Assembly (NCBI GenBank): GCA_002471345.1
Contig: DKPS01000224.1
Location: 1-23,229, forward strand
Direction of reading: 5' to 3'
From: Saprospiraceae bacterium UBA7328
GTDB taxonomy: Bacteria; Bacteroidota; Bacteroidia; Chitinophagales; Saprospiraceae
Length of the DNA stretch: 23,229 nt
In this document: one piece after another, positions 8,363 to 16,545 of the stretch
How positions within the stretch are numbered: position 1 is the stretch's first letter
Layout: every line of letters starts with the position of its first letter
Made by a program: the position numbers and the translations under genes
The notes under the pieces: model-generated
What the model saw: only the letters and a program-made list of their open reading frames with translations
What the model was told of the DNA's origin: nothing
Databases searched by the model: none

Positions 8363-8416
8363 ACTCCTTTGTCAATTCTAGACTGGAGTATTATTTCAAT
8401 TTTTGATTCTAATAGA

Positions 8417-9397
8417 CTAGAGCGAGAGGATATTGGCCATGTCGAGCAGATCCTTATTTATATCTTTCTTCTTTGATATAGCATCAGCAAAGGACGTTTT
8501 TTCTAGTTTGTCATTTATTATGCCTAAAGCTATATTCCGGTCTCCCTCTACAAGACATTTTACAGCAGAATAGCCAAGCCTAGTTGCTAGAACCCTATCA
8601 ACTGAAGTTGGAGAACCTCCACGCTGCAAGTGACCCAATATGGTCACTCGTGCTTCATACCCATAATGTTCTTTCACCTTCTTTGCAATAGTCATGGCAT
8701 CTCCATTTTCATTGCCTTCAGCAACAACTACCATATTAAAGAGCTTATTACTCTTTGAAGATCGATTAAGTTTTTCAATCAACTTCTCAATGGGGGTGAC
8801 TGTTTCAGGAATAAAAATAGTAGAAGCTCCAGCACCTATACCTGTATGAAGAGCAATATAGCCGGCATGTCTTCCCATGACCTCAATGAAGAACAATCTA
8901 TCATGAGAACTTCCCGTATCTCTGATTTTATCAATCGCTTCCATTGCTGTATTTACCGCAGTATCAAATCCAATAGTCAAATCAGTACCATAGATATCAT
9001 TATCGATAGTACCTGGTAATCCAATAAAAGGAATGTCATACTCTGATGTGAAGATATTAGCACCTGTATAACTCCCATCACCACCAATTACTATGCATGC
9101 ATCTATCTTTTGATCTTTAAGATTTTCATATGCTTGCATTCTTCCATCTCGATTTCGGAATTCTTCAGAACGTGCTGTTTTCAGCACAGTACCACCTCGT
9201 TGGATGATGTTGGCAACGGACCTCGTAGATAGAGGTTGGATATTCCCCTCTACCATGCCTTTATAACCTTGATATATAGCGGCCACTCCAATGTCATAGT
9301 ATTTTGCAGTCCTAACTACAGCTCTCACAGCCGCATTCATACCTGGAGCGTCACCACCTGATGTGAATACGCCGATCTTTTTAATTTCCTTTGTCAT
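8417..9397 (-). CDS. pfkA: ATP-dependent 6-phosphofructokinase
   Basis: It phosphorylates fructose 6-phosphate to fructose 1,6-bisphosphate in glycolysis, in the cytoplasm. The 326-residue length is standard for bacterial PfkA. Visible motifs are the N-terminal nucleotide loop SGGDAPGMNAA (13-23), GGDGSYTGA (105-113) where Gly108 marks ATP rather than pyrophosphate use, the catalytic PGTIDND (128-134) with the base at Asp132, and MGRHAGY (174-180) for the sugar phosphate. The ATG at 9397 lies 8 nt after the stop of the BadF-type kinase gene, and the gene is last in a five-gene minus-strand run. Regulation is probably with that run, though an internal promoter cannot be excluded. Confidence 0.97.
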   Translation of the reverse strand: MTKEIKKIGVFTSGGDAPGMNAAVRAVVRTAKYYDIGVAAIYQGYKGMVEGNIQPLSTRSVANIIQRGGTVLKTARSEEFRNRDGRMQAYENLKDQKIDACIVIGGDGSYTGANIFTSEYDIPFIGLPGTIDNDIYGTDLTIGFDTAVNTAMEAIDKIRDTGSSHDRLFFIEVMGRHAGYIALHTGIGAGASTIFIPETVTPIEKLIEKLNRSSKSNKLFNMVVVAEGNENGDAMTIAKKVKEHYGYEARVTILGHLQRGGSPTSVDRVLATRLGYSAVKCLVEGDRNIALGIINDKLEKTSFADAISKKKDINKDLLDMANILSL

Positions 9398-9405
9398 ACA
9401 CTCTT

Positions 9406-10233
9406 CTACTTATTAATAAAAAGGTCTAAAGGACCTCTAGATATTAAGCCTATTTGCAAATTTACCTTTTCCAAAAGTGGTTTGAGGTATTGCAGGTTAA
9501 AATAGGCTACAGATCCGAAAAGATGGATTATGGAGACACCATCAGAGAGCGGAAGAATCCTTTTTTCTATGTACTCACCAAAAGAATCATTTAATATCTC
9601 ATCTTTCATTGGATCATCAATATGAGGAAACAAAGCCGCATATGAAGCAATTAGTCTATTGGGAAAAGATGTAGAATAGATCTCCTGAATTATTTGATTT
9701 TGGTTGAGATTGATTTTATTTTCAATGAAATGTGATGATGTTGAATTTAAATTTCCCCTGAGATAATTGATCAGAAGTTTTTTACCTAAAACGTATGCAC
9801 TTCCTTCATCTCCAAGTAGATAACCACCTGAAATATTGTTTTTTACAATTCTATTCTTATCCCAAAGTCCTGAATTACTCCCTGTTCCTAATATGCCAAT
9901 AATGGATCTTTCATTTATCTCCAAAATATGGCCTAAGAATTCTAAGTCAGAATAGATATCAACTTTTGACTCAGGGAAGATCTTCAGAAGTCCTTTTTGA
10001 ACTTGTGAGTTTGTGTTTTTATTTATACATCCGGCCCCACAATAGACTATTGTATTAATATCAAAGAAACGTCCAGATAGTAATGAATAAAAATGATTGT
10101 ATGTAGCACTTTCAATTGATGTATGAAGAACTGGATTAAATCCTTCAACAGTGGTATGGTCTATATACTCATTCTTTGTACTAGTGTGAACAATGGTGCA
10201 CTTTGTAGAGCCGCAATCAAATATTAACTTCAC
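9406..10233 (-). CDS. BadF/BadG/BcrA/BcrD-type ATPase, N-acetylglucosamine kinase-like
   Basis: This 275-residue protein has the actin/hexokinase fold of BadF-type ATPases; the closest functional relatives known to me are N-acetylglucosamine kinases, so it probably phosphorylates an amino sugar from peptidoglycan or chitin recycling. Motifs in order are the phosphate-1 loop FDCGSTKC (5-12), a second site CGAGC, then GILGTGSNSG and SGGYLLGDEGSAYVLG for adenosine and sugar binding. The start is GTG at 10233; no ATG is near, and the start gives the expected short lead to the phosphate loop. It lies 11 nt after the S4 gene and 8 nt before pfkA. Coupling a sugar kinase with PfkA fits entry of amino sugars into glycolysis, which is inference. 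Confidence 0.85.
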   Translation of the reverse strand: MKLIFDCGSTKCTIVHTSTKNEYIDHTTVEGFNPVLHTSIESATYNHFYSLLSGRFFDINTIVYCGAGCINKNTNSQVQKGLLKIFPESKVDIYSDLEFLGHILEINERSIIGILGTGSNSGLWDKNRIVKNNISGGYLLGDEGSAYVLGKKLLINYLRGNLNSTSSHFIENKINLNQNQIIQEIYSTSFPNRLIASYAALFPHIDDPMKDEILNDSFGEYIEKRILPLSDGVSIIHLFGSVAYFNLQYLKPLLEKVNLQIGLISRGPLDLFINK

Positions 10234-10244
10234 TATCGCCAGAA

Positions 10245-10646
10245 TTAAAGTTCAATACCATATTCTAAATCATCTTTGAAAAGATCTATTTCCCTTCTTT
10301 CTTTTTTCGTAGGTCTTCCACTTCCTGGTTCTCTTCTTTCAGATTTACCTTTTCCAATATGCCAATCCTTGAATTTGTTCATCTCTTCTTCTGTCGTGAG
10401 GTTTTCATAACATACTTCAGCCAAAGGTGCGGATACCCGCTTATCAATAAGTTTCAAAACTTTAAATTGTAAGTTGAAACCATTCTTTGATACCACTAAC
10501 AGATCATCAATGCTTACTCCAGTAGAAGGTTTAGCCTTTTTGCCATGAAGAGTCACACTACCACCTCTGCATTCATTTGAGGCAAGAGTGCGAGTTTTAA
10601 AAATTCTGACACTCCAAAGCCATTTATCTATTCTTAACTTATCCAT
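10245..10646 (-). CDS. S4-domain RNA-binding protein, Hsp15/HslR-like
   Basis: Hsp15-type proteins bind RNA and rescue stalled 50S subunits that still carry a nascent chain. The S4 domain is at the N-terminus: LRIDKWLWSVRIFKTRTLA, then a central SVTLHGKKAKPS turn. The C-terminus is charged (GKGKSERREPGSGRPTKKER), as in relatives. I chose the ATG at 10646, giving 133 residues, over a TTG at 10658, because DKLRIDKWLW is the normal family N-terminus and ATG is stronger. With this start the gene overlaps the PPK2 stop by 8 nt (ATGGATAA), which indicates translational coupling. Confidence 0.88.
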   Translation of the reverse strand: MDKLRIDKWLWSVRIFKTRTLASNECRGGSVTLHGKKAKPSTGVSIDDLLVVSKNGFNLQFKVLKLIDKRVSAPLAEVCYENLTTEEEMNKFKDWHIGKGKSERREPGSGRPTKKERREIDLFKDDLEYGIEL

Positions 10647-11397
10647 TAGGTTTTTCAATTGGAGGCAATTGTGGGTCTAACTTTTTGAGCGCAGCATAAA
10701 CCTTCTTTGCTACAAAATAATTTCTATACCACCTTTGATCGCATGGGACAATTATCCAAGGCACCTTATTACACCTATCTATTGCATCTTCATAACAACT
10801 CATATAGTCTTTCCAAAGCTTCCTTTCTTCCCAATCAGCATCTTTGTGCTTCCAATTTTTTCTTGGGACATCTATTCTCTCTTGCAGCTTCTCTCTTTGT
10901 CGCTCTTCTGAGATGTGCATATAGAATTTGAGGATAGTAGTGTTATTGTCTTTCACTAATAATTCTTCAAAAGCATTTATAGCATTTACCCGAGCATTTA
11001 CTCTTTCTTCATCTATCCAGTTATGTACTCTCTGGATTAGGATGTCTTCATAATGAGATCTGTTAAAAATGACAACTTCTCCTTTGCCAGGAGTTAGCTT
11101 ATGTACTCTCCAAAGAAAATCATGAGCAAATTCTTTATCTGTTGGCTTTTTGAAGGAATAAGTTTGCACTCCAGAAACTCCGCATTTTTTGAATACTTTA
11201 TGAGTCGCACCATCCTTTCCACTTGCATCCATTCCTTGAAAAATGATCAAAAGATTATTCTTTCCCTCTGCTTTGAGTTTGTACTGCAAGTCGGCTATTT
11301 CTGATGTAATCTCATCATATTCCTTTTCTACATGATCTTTTTCGAGTTCTTCAGGTGAACGAGTACTGATTTCTGATAGTCGTAGTTCGCGTGGCAT
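10639..11397 (-). CDS. Polyphosphate kinase 2 family protein
   Basis: PPK2 enzymes move phosphate between polyphosphate and nucleotides, usually making ATP or GTP from the diphosphate, and some classes phosphorylate AMP. The 252-residue length fits a single-domain PPK2. Walker A is FQGMDASGKDGA (53-64) and Walker B lies in VVIFNRSHYEDIL (108-120); the lid region with KNWKHKDADWEER follows. The class (ADP versus AMP substrate) cannot be settled by eye. Its start is 32 nt after the DUF58 stop and its end overlaps the S4 gene by 8 nt. Sharing an operon with PfkA and a sugar kinase suggests a role in phosphate and energy balance. Confidence 0.93.
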   Translation of the reverse strand: MPRELRLSEISTRSPEELEKDHVEKEYDEITSEIADLQYKLKAEGKNNLLIIFQGMDASGKDGATHKVFKKCGVSGVQTYSFKKPTDKEFAHDFLWRVHKLTPGKGEVVIFNRSHYEDILIQRVHNWIDEERVNARVNAINAFEELLVKDNNTTILKFYMHISEERQREKLQERIDVPRKNWKHKDADWEERKLWKDYMSCYEDAIDRCNKVPWIIVPCDQRWYRNYFVAKKVYAALKKLDPQLPPIEKPNG

Positions 11398-11429
11398 TGT
11401 TCTTATTTTGAATCGCTTATAAATAAAGT

Positions 11430-12344
11430 CTAAATCATTTTTGATCTTTTGACTAAATATTTTTGAAGCACGGATACGAAGCCATCATTAATATCTGCAT
11501 CGACATAGTCAATATTATATTGAAGACATTTGTTGGTCATTTCTTCTTTTTTAGCTTTCATTTTGGCTACATACTGTTCTTTGAGCTGGTTTGATTGAAG
11601 TTTTATTTTCTCACCTGTTTCCATATCTATGAACTCATAAGGCCTATTGCTGAACTCAAAATCTTCCTCAAGACTCTTATCTTTTACATGAAACAAAATT
11701 ACTTCATGCTTATTATATTTCAAATGCTGTAATGCTGAAAATAAGTGTGATGAATCGTCAACGTTTTCGAGCATATCGCTAAAAATAACTACCAAAGATC
11801 TCCTGTGTATTCTATCTGCAACTTGATGAATTGCATCAGCTGATGCAGTCATTTTATTCAGTTCATCTTCTTTTATCAATTTGTCCAAATAGCTCAACAA
11901 CAACTGATAATGAGAAGTGCTCGACTTAGAATGACTATGTATAGACAAGGAAGTATCAAAAAGACTAAGACCAAAAGCATCTCTCTGTCTCTTGAGCAGG
12001 TTCATTAAAGAGGCTGCAGCAAGTGAGGAATACTGAAGTTTATTGATCCCCTTATGATCCTTAGGGAAATACATACTAGATGAAGTATCTATCAATATCT
12101 GACAGCGAAGATTAGTTTCTTCTTCATACTTTTTTGTGAAAAGTTTGTCTGTTCTTGCGTAAACTTTCCAATCTATATTTTTAGTGCTTTCACCAGGATT
12201 ATAAAGACGGTGTTCAGCAAATTCTACAGAAAATCCATGAAATGGACTTTTATGTAATCCAATTAGAAAACCTTCAACAACTTGTTTTGCGTATAACTCC
12301 AGGTTTTCTACTTGCTTTAGATCAAAATCATTAAAGTAGCTCAT
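11430..12344 (-). CDS. DUF58 domain protein (von Willebrand A-like)
   Basis: DUF58 proteins carry a von Willebrand A-like domain and usually work with a MoxR AAA+ ATPase in assembling or maturing other proteins. The 304-residue protein has the family signature YNPGESTKNIDWKVYART (48-65) and a MIDAS-type metal site DTSSS at 86-90, followed by the Rossmann-like strands LVVIFSDMLENVDD and HEVILFHVKD. No transmembrane segment is present. No MoxR gene or membrane vWA partner is in the window, which is unusual; they may lie elsewhere in the genome. It is first in the five-gene minus-strand run and divergent from the helicase gene across 173 bp. Confidence 0.92.
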   Translation of the reverse strand: MSYFNDFDLKQVENLELYAKQVVEGFLIGLHKSPFHGFSVEFAEHRLYNPGESTKNIDWKVYARTDKLFTKKYEEETNLRCQILIDTSSSMYFPKDHKGINKLQYSSLAAASLMNLLKRQRDAFGLSLFDTSLSIHSHSKSSTSHYQLLLSYLDKLIKEDELNKMTASADAIHQVADRIHRRSLVVIFSDMLENVDDSSHLFSALQHLKYNKHEVILFHVKDKSLEEDFEFSNRPYEFIDMETGEKIKLQSNQLKEQYVAKMKAKKEEMTNKCLQYNIDYVDADINDGFVSVLQKYLVKRSKMI

Positions 12345-12517
12345 AGTTTAAATGTAACGGTATTTGTGTTTTGAGAGATATGGTTATTGACATAATTTTT
12401 GACCTGTTTACACATATCATAAAATAAATTAATACTTCTTCGAATTTTCATAACACTTTCTGTCTTTATAACGTTAAGATGTGATATGCATTTTTTTGTG
12501 AATAGAAAACAGATAAT
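12345..12517. promoter_or_regulatory. Divergent intergenic region between the DUF58 operon and the helicase gene
   Basis: This 173-bp AT-rich gap must hold the promoters of both the minus-strand DUF58 run and the plus-strand helicase gene. I found no clean TAnnTTTG box on either strand, and no repeat or RNA structure that stands out. Confidence 0.35.
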
Positions 12518-14029
12518 TTGACTGAAGAGACGTTAGAGATTACTCCGATTAAAGGGAAAAAGCTTTATGACTATCAGGAGCGTGATATCGGAAAAATACT
12601 TACCAGAATAAAAGAAGAAGAGGAGAACTATAATCTTTTGTATCAGCTTCCTACAGGTGGAGGCAAAACAGTTATTTTCTCGGAAATAGCTAAAAGGTAT
12701 ATTGAAGAGAAAGGTAAGAAAGTCCTCATTCTCACGCATAGACTAGAGCTTTCTAGGCAGACCTCTAAAATGTTAGGTGAATTTGGAATCAAAAACAAAA
12801 TCATTAATAGCGAAGTAAAGGAACTCCCAGATCAGAAGGATTACACTTGCTTCGTTGCCATGGTAGAAACTCTTCACAATAGACTTCAAGATGATGTTTT
12901 CAATGTCGAAGATATAGGGCTTGTAGTTGTAGATGAGGCTCATTATAACTCCTTCAGAAAATTATTTTCTTTCTTCAAAAACTGTTTTATTCTTGGAGTG
13001 ACGGCTACTCCGCTTAGTTCTAACATTAAACTTCCAATGTATGAAATATACAATGATCTCATCTTAGGAAGTCCAATATCAGAATTAATAGACAATGGTT
13101 TTCTAGCCAAAGCCAACACCTATATCTATGATGTTCAATTGGGGACGCTAAAATTGGGAATGAATGGAGATTACACTGTGAAATCTTCAGATGAACTTTA
13201 CTCCAATGTATTCATGCAATCTAAGCTTATAAAGGCATATGAAGAAAAAGCTAAAGGGAAGAAAACATTGATTTTTAATAATGGAATAGATACCAGTAAG
13301 TCTGTCTATTATAGTTTTAAGAATGCGGGATATGATATAAAACATTTGGATAATACGCACACTAGGAAACAAAGAGAAGAAATCCTCACTTGGTTTCATG
13401 AGAATCCAAAAGCCATTATTTCTTCCGTTAGTATTTTGACTACGGGATTTGATGAACCTACTATAGAAACGATTATTCTTAATAGAGCTACTAAATCTCC
13501 TGCTTTATATTATCAAATGATCGGAAGAGGATCCAGAATCCTCCCAGGAAAGCCAACTTTTGACATAATTGATTTAGGAAACAATACCAATAGATTTGGT
13601 CTTTGGACTGCTGAATTAGATTGGAAATTGATATTCAAATCTCCGCATCTATATCTAGAAAGCCTATTGTCTGATGAAGAGATAGAATTCAGATTTGTCT
13701 ATAGAATGCCCAAAGCACTAAGAGATAAGTTCAGCAAATCTGAAAATATAGATTTTGATATTCATTTCGAGATGAATAAAGTGCAGAAAAGTGGCGAACG
13801 AAAATCTGTTGTAATTGATAATTCCATCAATCAACATACTCGTATATGTGTTGAAAATAGCGAGGACTTTATGGAGGCATTAGCTCTTTGCAAACTTTTA
13901 AAAGATGAAATCTCTCATAGAGTAACCAAGTATTGTTATTTCGTAGAAAATAGTACTAGGAATTATCGGCATTGGTTAGAAGAAGAATATACCAGAAAAT
14001 TGAAACTGGCATTAAGCAAGCAAATGTGA
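12518..14029 (+). CDS. Superfamily 2 DEAH helicase, RadD-like
   Basis: This 503-residue ATP-dependent helicase resembles RadD/YejH, which helps in recombinational DNA repair. The motifs are all present: Walker A LPTGGGKT (44-51), DEAH (139-142), TATP (162-165), LTTGFDEP, and motif VI QMIGRGSR (333-340). The C-terminal 130 residues (from about 375) are family-specific and contain no nuclease motif that I recognise. The start is TTG at 12518; an in-frame stop lies 15 nt upstream and no ATG is near, so this is the only sensible start. It stands alone and converges on trxA across a strong terminator. A DEAH restriction-like role is less likely because no methylase or nuclease is adjacent. Confidence 0.88.
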   Translation: MTEETLEITPIKGKKLYDYQERDIGKILTRIKEEEENYNLLYQLPTGGGKTVIFSEIAKRYIEEKGKKVLILTHRLELSRQTSKMLGEFGIKNKIINSEVKELPDQKDYTCFVAMVETLHNRLQDDVFNVEDIGLVVVDEAHYNSFRKLFSFFKNCFILGVTATPLSSNIKLPMYEIYNDLILGSPISELIDNGFLAKANTYIYDVQLGTLKLGMNGDYTVKSSDELYSNVFMQSKLIKAYEEKAKGKKTLIFNNGIDTSKSVYYSFKNAGYDIKHLDNTHTRKQREEILTWFHENPKAIISSVSILTTGFDEPTIETIILNRATKSPALYYQMIGRGSRILPGKPTFDIIDLGNNTNRFGLWTAELDWKLIFKSPHLYLESLLSDEEIEFRFVYRMPKALRDKFSKSENIDFDIHFEMNKVQKSGERKSVVIDNSINQHTRICVENSEDFMEALALCKLLKDEISHRVTKYCYFVENSTRNYRHWLEEEYTRKLKLALSKQM

Positions 14030-14034
14030 GGCAT

Positions 14035-14075
14035 AAAAAAAGCCCATTTCGTTTATACCGAAATGGGCTTTTTTT
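14035..14075. terminator. Perfect bidirectional rho-independent terminator
   Basis: The arms at 14035-14051 and 14059-14075 are perfect 17-base complements around a 7-nt loop, with A7 at the outside of one arm and T7 at the outside of the other. It therefore ends transcription from both the helicase gene and the convergent trxA. Confidence 0.93.
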
Positions 14076-14089
14076 ACTTTAGAAGGTAA

Positions 14090-14404
14090 TTAGACTAAAG
14101 CTTCTATTTTAGAGTTTAGAGCTGATTTAGTAGCCGTGCCCACATGTTTGTCCACTACCTCGCCATCTTTGATAAATAAGATTGTAGGAATACTTCTTAC
14201 GCCATACTTTGTAGATATTTCAGGGTTATGGTCAACATTTACTTTGCCTATTTTTACTTTTCCTTCATAGTCTTTAGAAAGGTCATCAATGATAGGACCT
14301 ATGAGCCTACATGGTCCACACCATTCAGCCCAAAAGTCTACAACTGATACACCCCCTGCTAGAGCTTCATCTTGGAAATTTTTGTCTGTGAATTCAAAAG
14401 CCAT
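14090..14404 (-). CDS. trxA: Thioredoxin
   Basis: This is a 104-residue cytoplasmic thioredoxin, the standard length, which reduces protein disulfides using electrons from thioredoxin reductase. The active site is WCGPC with cysteines 29 and 32, preceded by VVDFWAE; the cis-proline is Pro74 in SIPTI. There is no signal peptide. It is monocistronic, shares a bidirectional terminator with the helicase gene, and diverges from the DUF3810 gene across 197 bp. A good TAnnTTTG promoter box lies 73 nt upstream. Confidence 0.97.
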   Translation of the reverse strand: MAFEFTDKNFQDEALAGGVSVVDFWAEWCGPCRLIGPIIDDLSKDYEGKVKIGKVNVDHNPEISTKYGVRSIPTILFIKDGEVVDKHVGTATKSALNSKIEALV

Positions 14405-14476
14405 TACTTACGTTTTAATTGTCTATATGCTTAAACATGAATAGCTTAGTTAAAGTTGCGCCATCCATAAAAAGTG

Positions 14477-14484
14477 CAAAAATA
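14477..14484 (-). promoter_or_regulatory. Predicted -7 box of the trxA promoter
   Basis: The minus strand reads TATTTTTG here, matching TAnnTTTG. A TTG lies 24 nt upstream, slightly farther than ideal. The transcript would carry about 66 nt of leader before trxA. Confidence 0.4.
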
Positions 14485-14601
14485 AGGTTCTTTTTGTCTT
14501 GGTATTTACAATTTTGTAATATGAATATTAAATAGATGCATATTTCGACTCATTATTTAATTCATTAAAGACATTTATTCAATCCACCGGAATCATTTTT
14601 T

Positions 14602-15666
14602 ATGAAACTCAAAATTTGTTTGATCCTTTTAGCAGTTTTAACGCTCTCTTTGAATAGCTATTTACCTTATGAATCAGCCTTTGTGGAGAATATATACAGT
14701 CAAGGTATTTTTCAATGGGTAAGAAGAGTTCATGATTTTTCACTAGGAAGATTGCCATGGCCAAACATTTACATATTAGCTCTCTTGTTATTCATAGGAC
14801 TGATCTTTTATCTAAAACATTTCAAGAGAAAAATATCCAGGTTGCCCTTTATTTGGAAAGGTGTCAAAACATTGGTTTTAGATAGCCTGGTTTTCCTTTC
14901 ATTCATCATGATATTGTTTTATTGGCTTTGGGCATTTAATTATAAAAGAATCAGTTTTGAAAAAAAGAATAACCTTCCTAAAATAGAAATCACTGAGGAT
15001 TGGTTATTTGACGAAATTCAACTTGTTCATGATTCTTTGCTTGCACTTCGCCCATTTACAGAATCAGATTATAATCATTCAAAAGTTGAAAGTGATATCA
15101 GGTTATCATTGGCTAAAACTTTACCATCCTTAGGATACTCCGTAAATGGTAATGCTAGAGTCCGTGAAGTAAATCCTAAAGGAATTCTACTGATCTGGAG
15201 TACTGCCGGAGTCTATTTGCCCTTTGTTTCTGAAGGACATATTGATAAGGGGCTACATTCACTAACTAAGCCATTTACTCTTGCGCATGAAATGTCTCAT
15301 GGTTACGGAATAGGGCAGGAGTCCACATGTAATTTCACAGCCTTTCTGGGATGTATTAACTCAGAAAATAAGAGTATACAGTATAGTGGATGGCTTGGGT
15401 ATTTTAGATATCTATTATCAGCAGGAAGACGAACTAATCAAGTTAGATATAAACGGTTTTATGAAGAACAATTTCATAATGATATTCTAATTGATCTTGA
15501 TAATATTTATAAGGAGCTTCAAAAATATCCTGATATATTGCCCAAGTTGAGATACTTTCTGTACGATTCATACCTTAAAAGTCATGGAGTAACAGAGGGA
15601 ATGATAAGTTACTCAAGGGTAATTCACTTAGCTGCTTCGTGGAAAGAAAAACAAGGCGAATTTTGA
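14602..15666 (+). CDS. DUF3810 family membrane protein with a zinc-metalloprotease motif
   Basis: This 354-residue inner-membrane protein belongs to DUF3810, a family common in Bacteroidota and Firmicutes with no established substrate. Three hydrophobic segments lie near the N-terminus: residues 4-20, 54-70 and 94-112. The rest is extracytoplasmic or peripheral. The zinc-binding motif HEMSH is at 229-233, and Glu240 in GQESTCNF is the likely third ligand, so the gluzincin-type site is complete. The ATG at 14602 gives a normal start. It converges with the barrel-protein gene with only 3 nt between the stops. Proteolytic activity is inferred from the motif, not known. Confidence 0.88.
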   Translation: MKLKICLILLAVLTLSLNSYLPYESAFVENIYSQGIFQWVRRVHDFSLGRLPWPNIYILALLLFIGLIFYLKHFKRKISRLPFIWKGVKTLVLDSLVFLSFIMILFYWLWAFNYKRISFEKKNNLPKIEITEDWLFDEIQLVHDSLLALRPFTESDYNHSKVESDIRLSLAKTLPSLGYSVNGNARVREVNPKGILLIWSTAGVYLPFVSEGHIDKGLHSLTKPFTLAHEMSHGYGIGQESTCNFTAFLGCINSENKSIQYSGWLGYFRYLLSAGRRTNQVRYKRFYEEQFHNDILIDLDNIYKELQKYPDILPKLRYFLYDSYLKSHGVTEGMISYSRVIHLAASWKEKQGEF

Positions 15667-15669
15667 TCC

Positions 15670-16509
15670 TTACTTTTCATACAATAAAGATAATCCCGGG
15701 CTAACTCCTAAGTTTTGATTTGATCGAGAGGATGCATTCATACTCCATTTATCATTCAACTTATATGATATACCTACTGATATTCCATTGTCCAAACTAT
15801 TAGTACCAATCTGCAAATTGATATGGTCAATTATTTGGTAGGATATTCCAGTTGAAAAACTGGTGTGATCAGAAAAATTAGTTCTAAATTCTAGAAGCCA
15901 ATTTACTTTTTGTGAAATGAGATAAGAAATTCCAGTTGCCATTTCAGTATGTTCTCTTAGATATCCTTTATTCTGATTAGATAATATGTTAAACACTACA
16001 ATTCCCAGTTCAAGATTATCAGATAGTTCTGAATTTAGTCCTATGTTAATATCAAAATCATATTCTGACCCATATTCTTGGATGGACTTTAAATAATAAT
16101 GTGCTGTACTTCCAATAGAGATGTTCTGAGCCACCATTCTAGAGTACGATACCGAGAATCTTCTCTCTTTATATTCATCGATGCCAAAGGAACCAAATGA
16201 TACTCCTAAATAATCATATGCTCCAATCTTTTTAATACTGGCTATACTTGTACTATTCAAAGAGCCCAAAAAAAATCGCTGCTCTGAAGTTGCTAAAAAT
16301 GAAAAACTCGTGTTGGATTGGGCAATATTTCCTGGATTACCCAAAGTTCCAAAGACCCCTTTGAGTGAACTCATGTTGGACCCTAGTGCTGACTGATTAC
16401 TACTTTGATATTTTAAAGCATTAGTTTGACTGCTTAGGAATGTTGCACCTGAAAAGCAGATCAAGAAGAGTAATATGTCAAGATACTTTGGCCAAGTAAG
16501 CATAAACAT
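15670..16509 (-). CDS. PorV/PorP-like outer-membrane beta-barrel protein
   Basis: This 279-residue protein has a signal peptide (hydrophobic residues about 10-27, ending near FLSSQT). It then carries GVFGTLGNPGNIAQSNTSFS, resembling the start of PorV/UPF0164-type barrels, where a conserved NPA/NPG turn follows the plug. Alternating hydrophobic strands continue to the C-terminus, ending LSLLYEK. A role in type IX secretion or surface-lipid transport is possible for the family but not shown here. ATG codons at 16509 and 16503 are both possible starts. It is divergent from the NUC1 gene across 36 bp that hold a near-perfect dyad, and it converges with the DUF3810 gene. Confidence 0.75.
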   Translation of the reverse strand: MFMLTWPKYLDILLFLICFSGATFLSSQTNALKYQSSNQSALGSNMSSLKGVFGTLGNPGNIAQSNTSFSFLATSEQRFFLGSLNSTSIASIKKIGAYDYLGVSFGSFGIDEYKERRFSVSYSRMVAQNISIGSTAHYYLKSIQEYGSEYDFDINIGLNSELSDNLELGIVVFNILSNQNKGYLREHTEMATGISYLISQKVNWLLEFRTNFSDHTSFSTGISYQIIDHINLQIGTNSLDNGISVGISYKLNDKWSMNASSRSNQNLGVSPGLSLLYEK

Positions 16510-16537
16510 TAATATTGTACCGAAAGTATAATATTAA
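16509..16537. repeat. Twelve-base dyad in the divergent barrel/nuclease promoter region
   Basis: Left arm TTAATATTGTAC (16509-16520) and right arm GTATAATATTAA (16526-16537) are complementary at 11 of 12 positions around the 5-nt spacer cgaaa. It sits in the only 36 bp between two divergent starts. It may be an operator or simply AT-rich promoter DNA. Confidence 0.6.
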
Positions 16538-16545
16538 AAATCATA

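Noticed and set aside
8363..8416. ACTCC/GGAGT inverted repeat between the GlsB-like gene and pfkA
   Set aside because: Five-pair stem with a long loop and no clean T tract; not a convincing terminator.
12518..14029. Helicase considered as part of a restriction or defence island
   Set aside because: No methylase, nuclease or other defence gene is adjacent; a RadD-like repair helicase explains it better.
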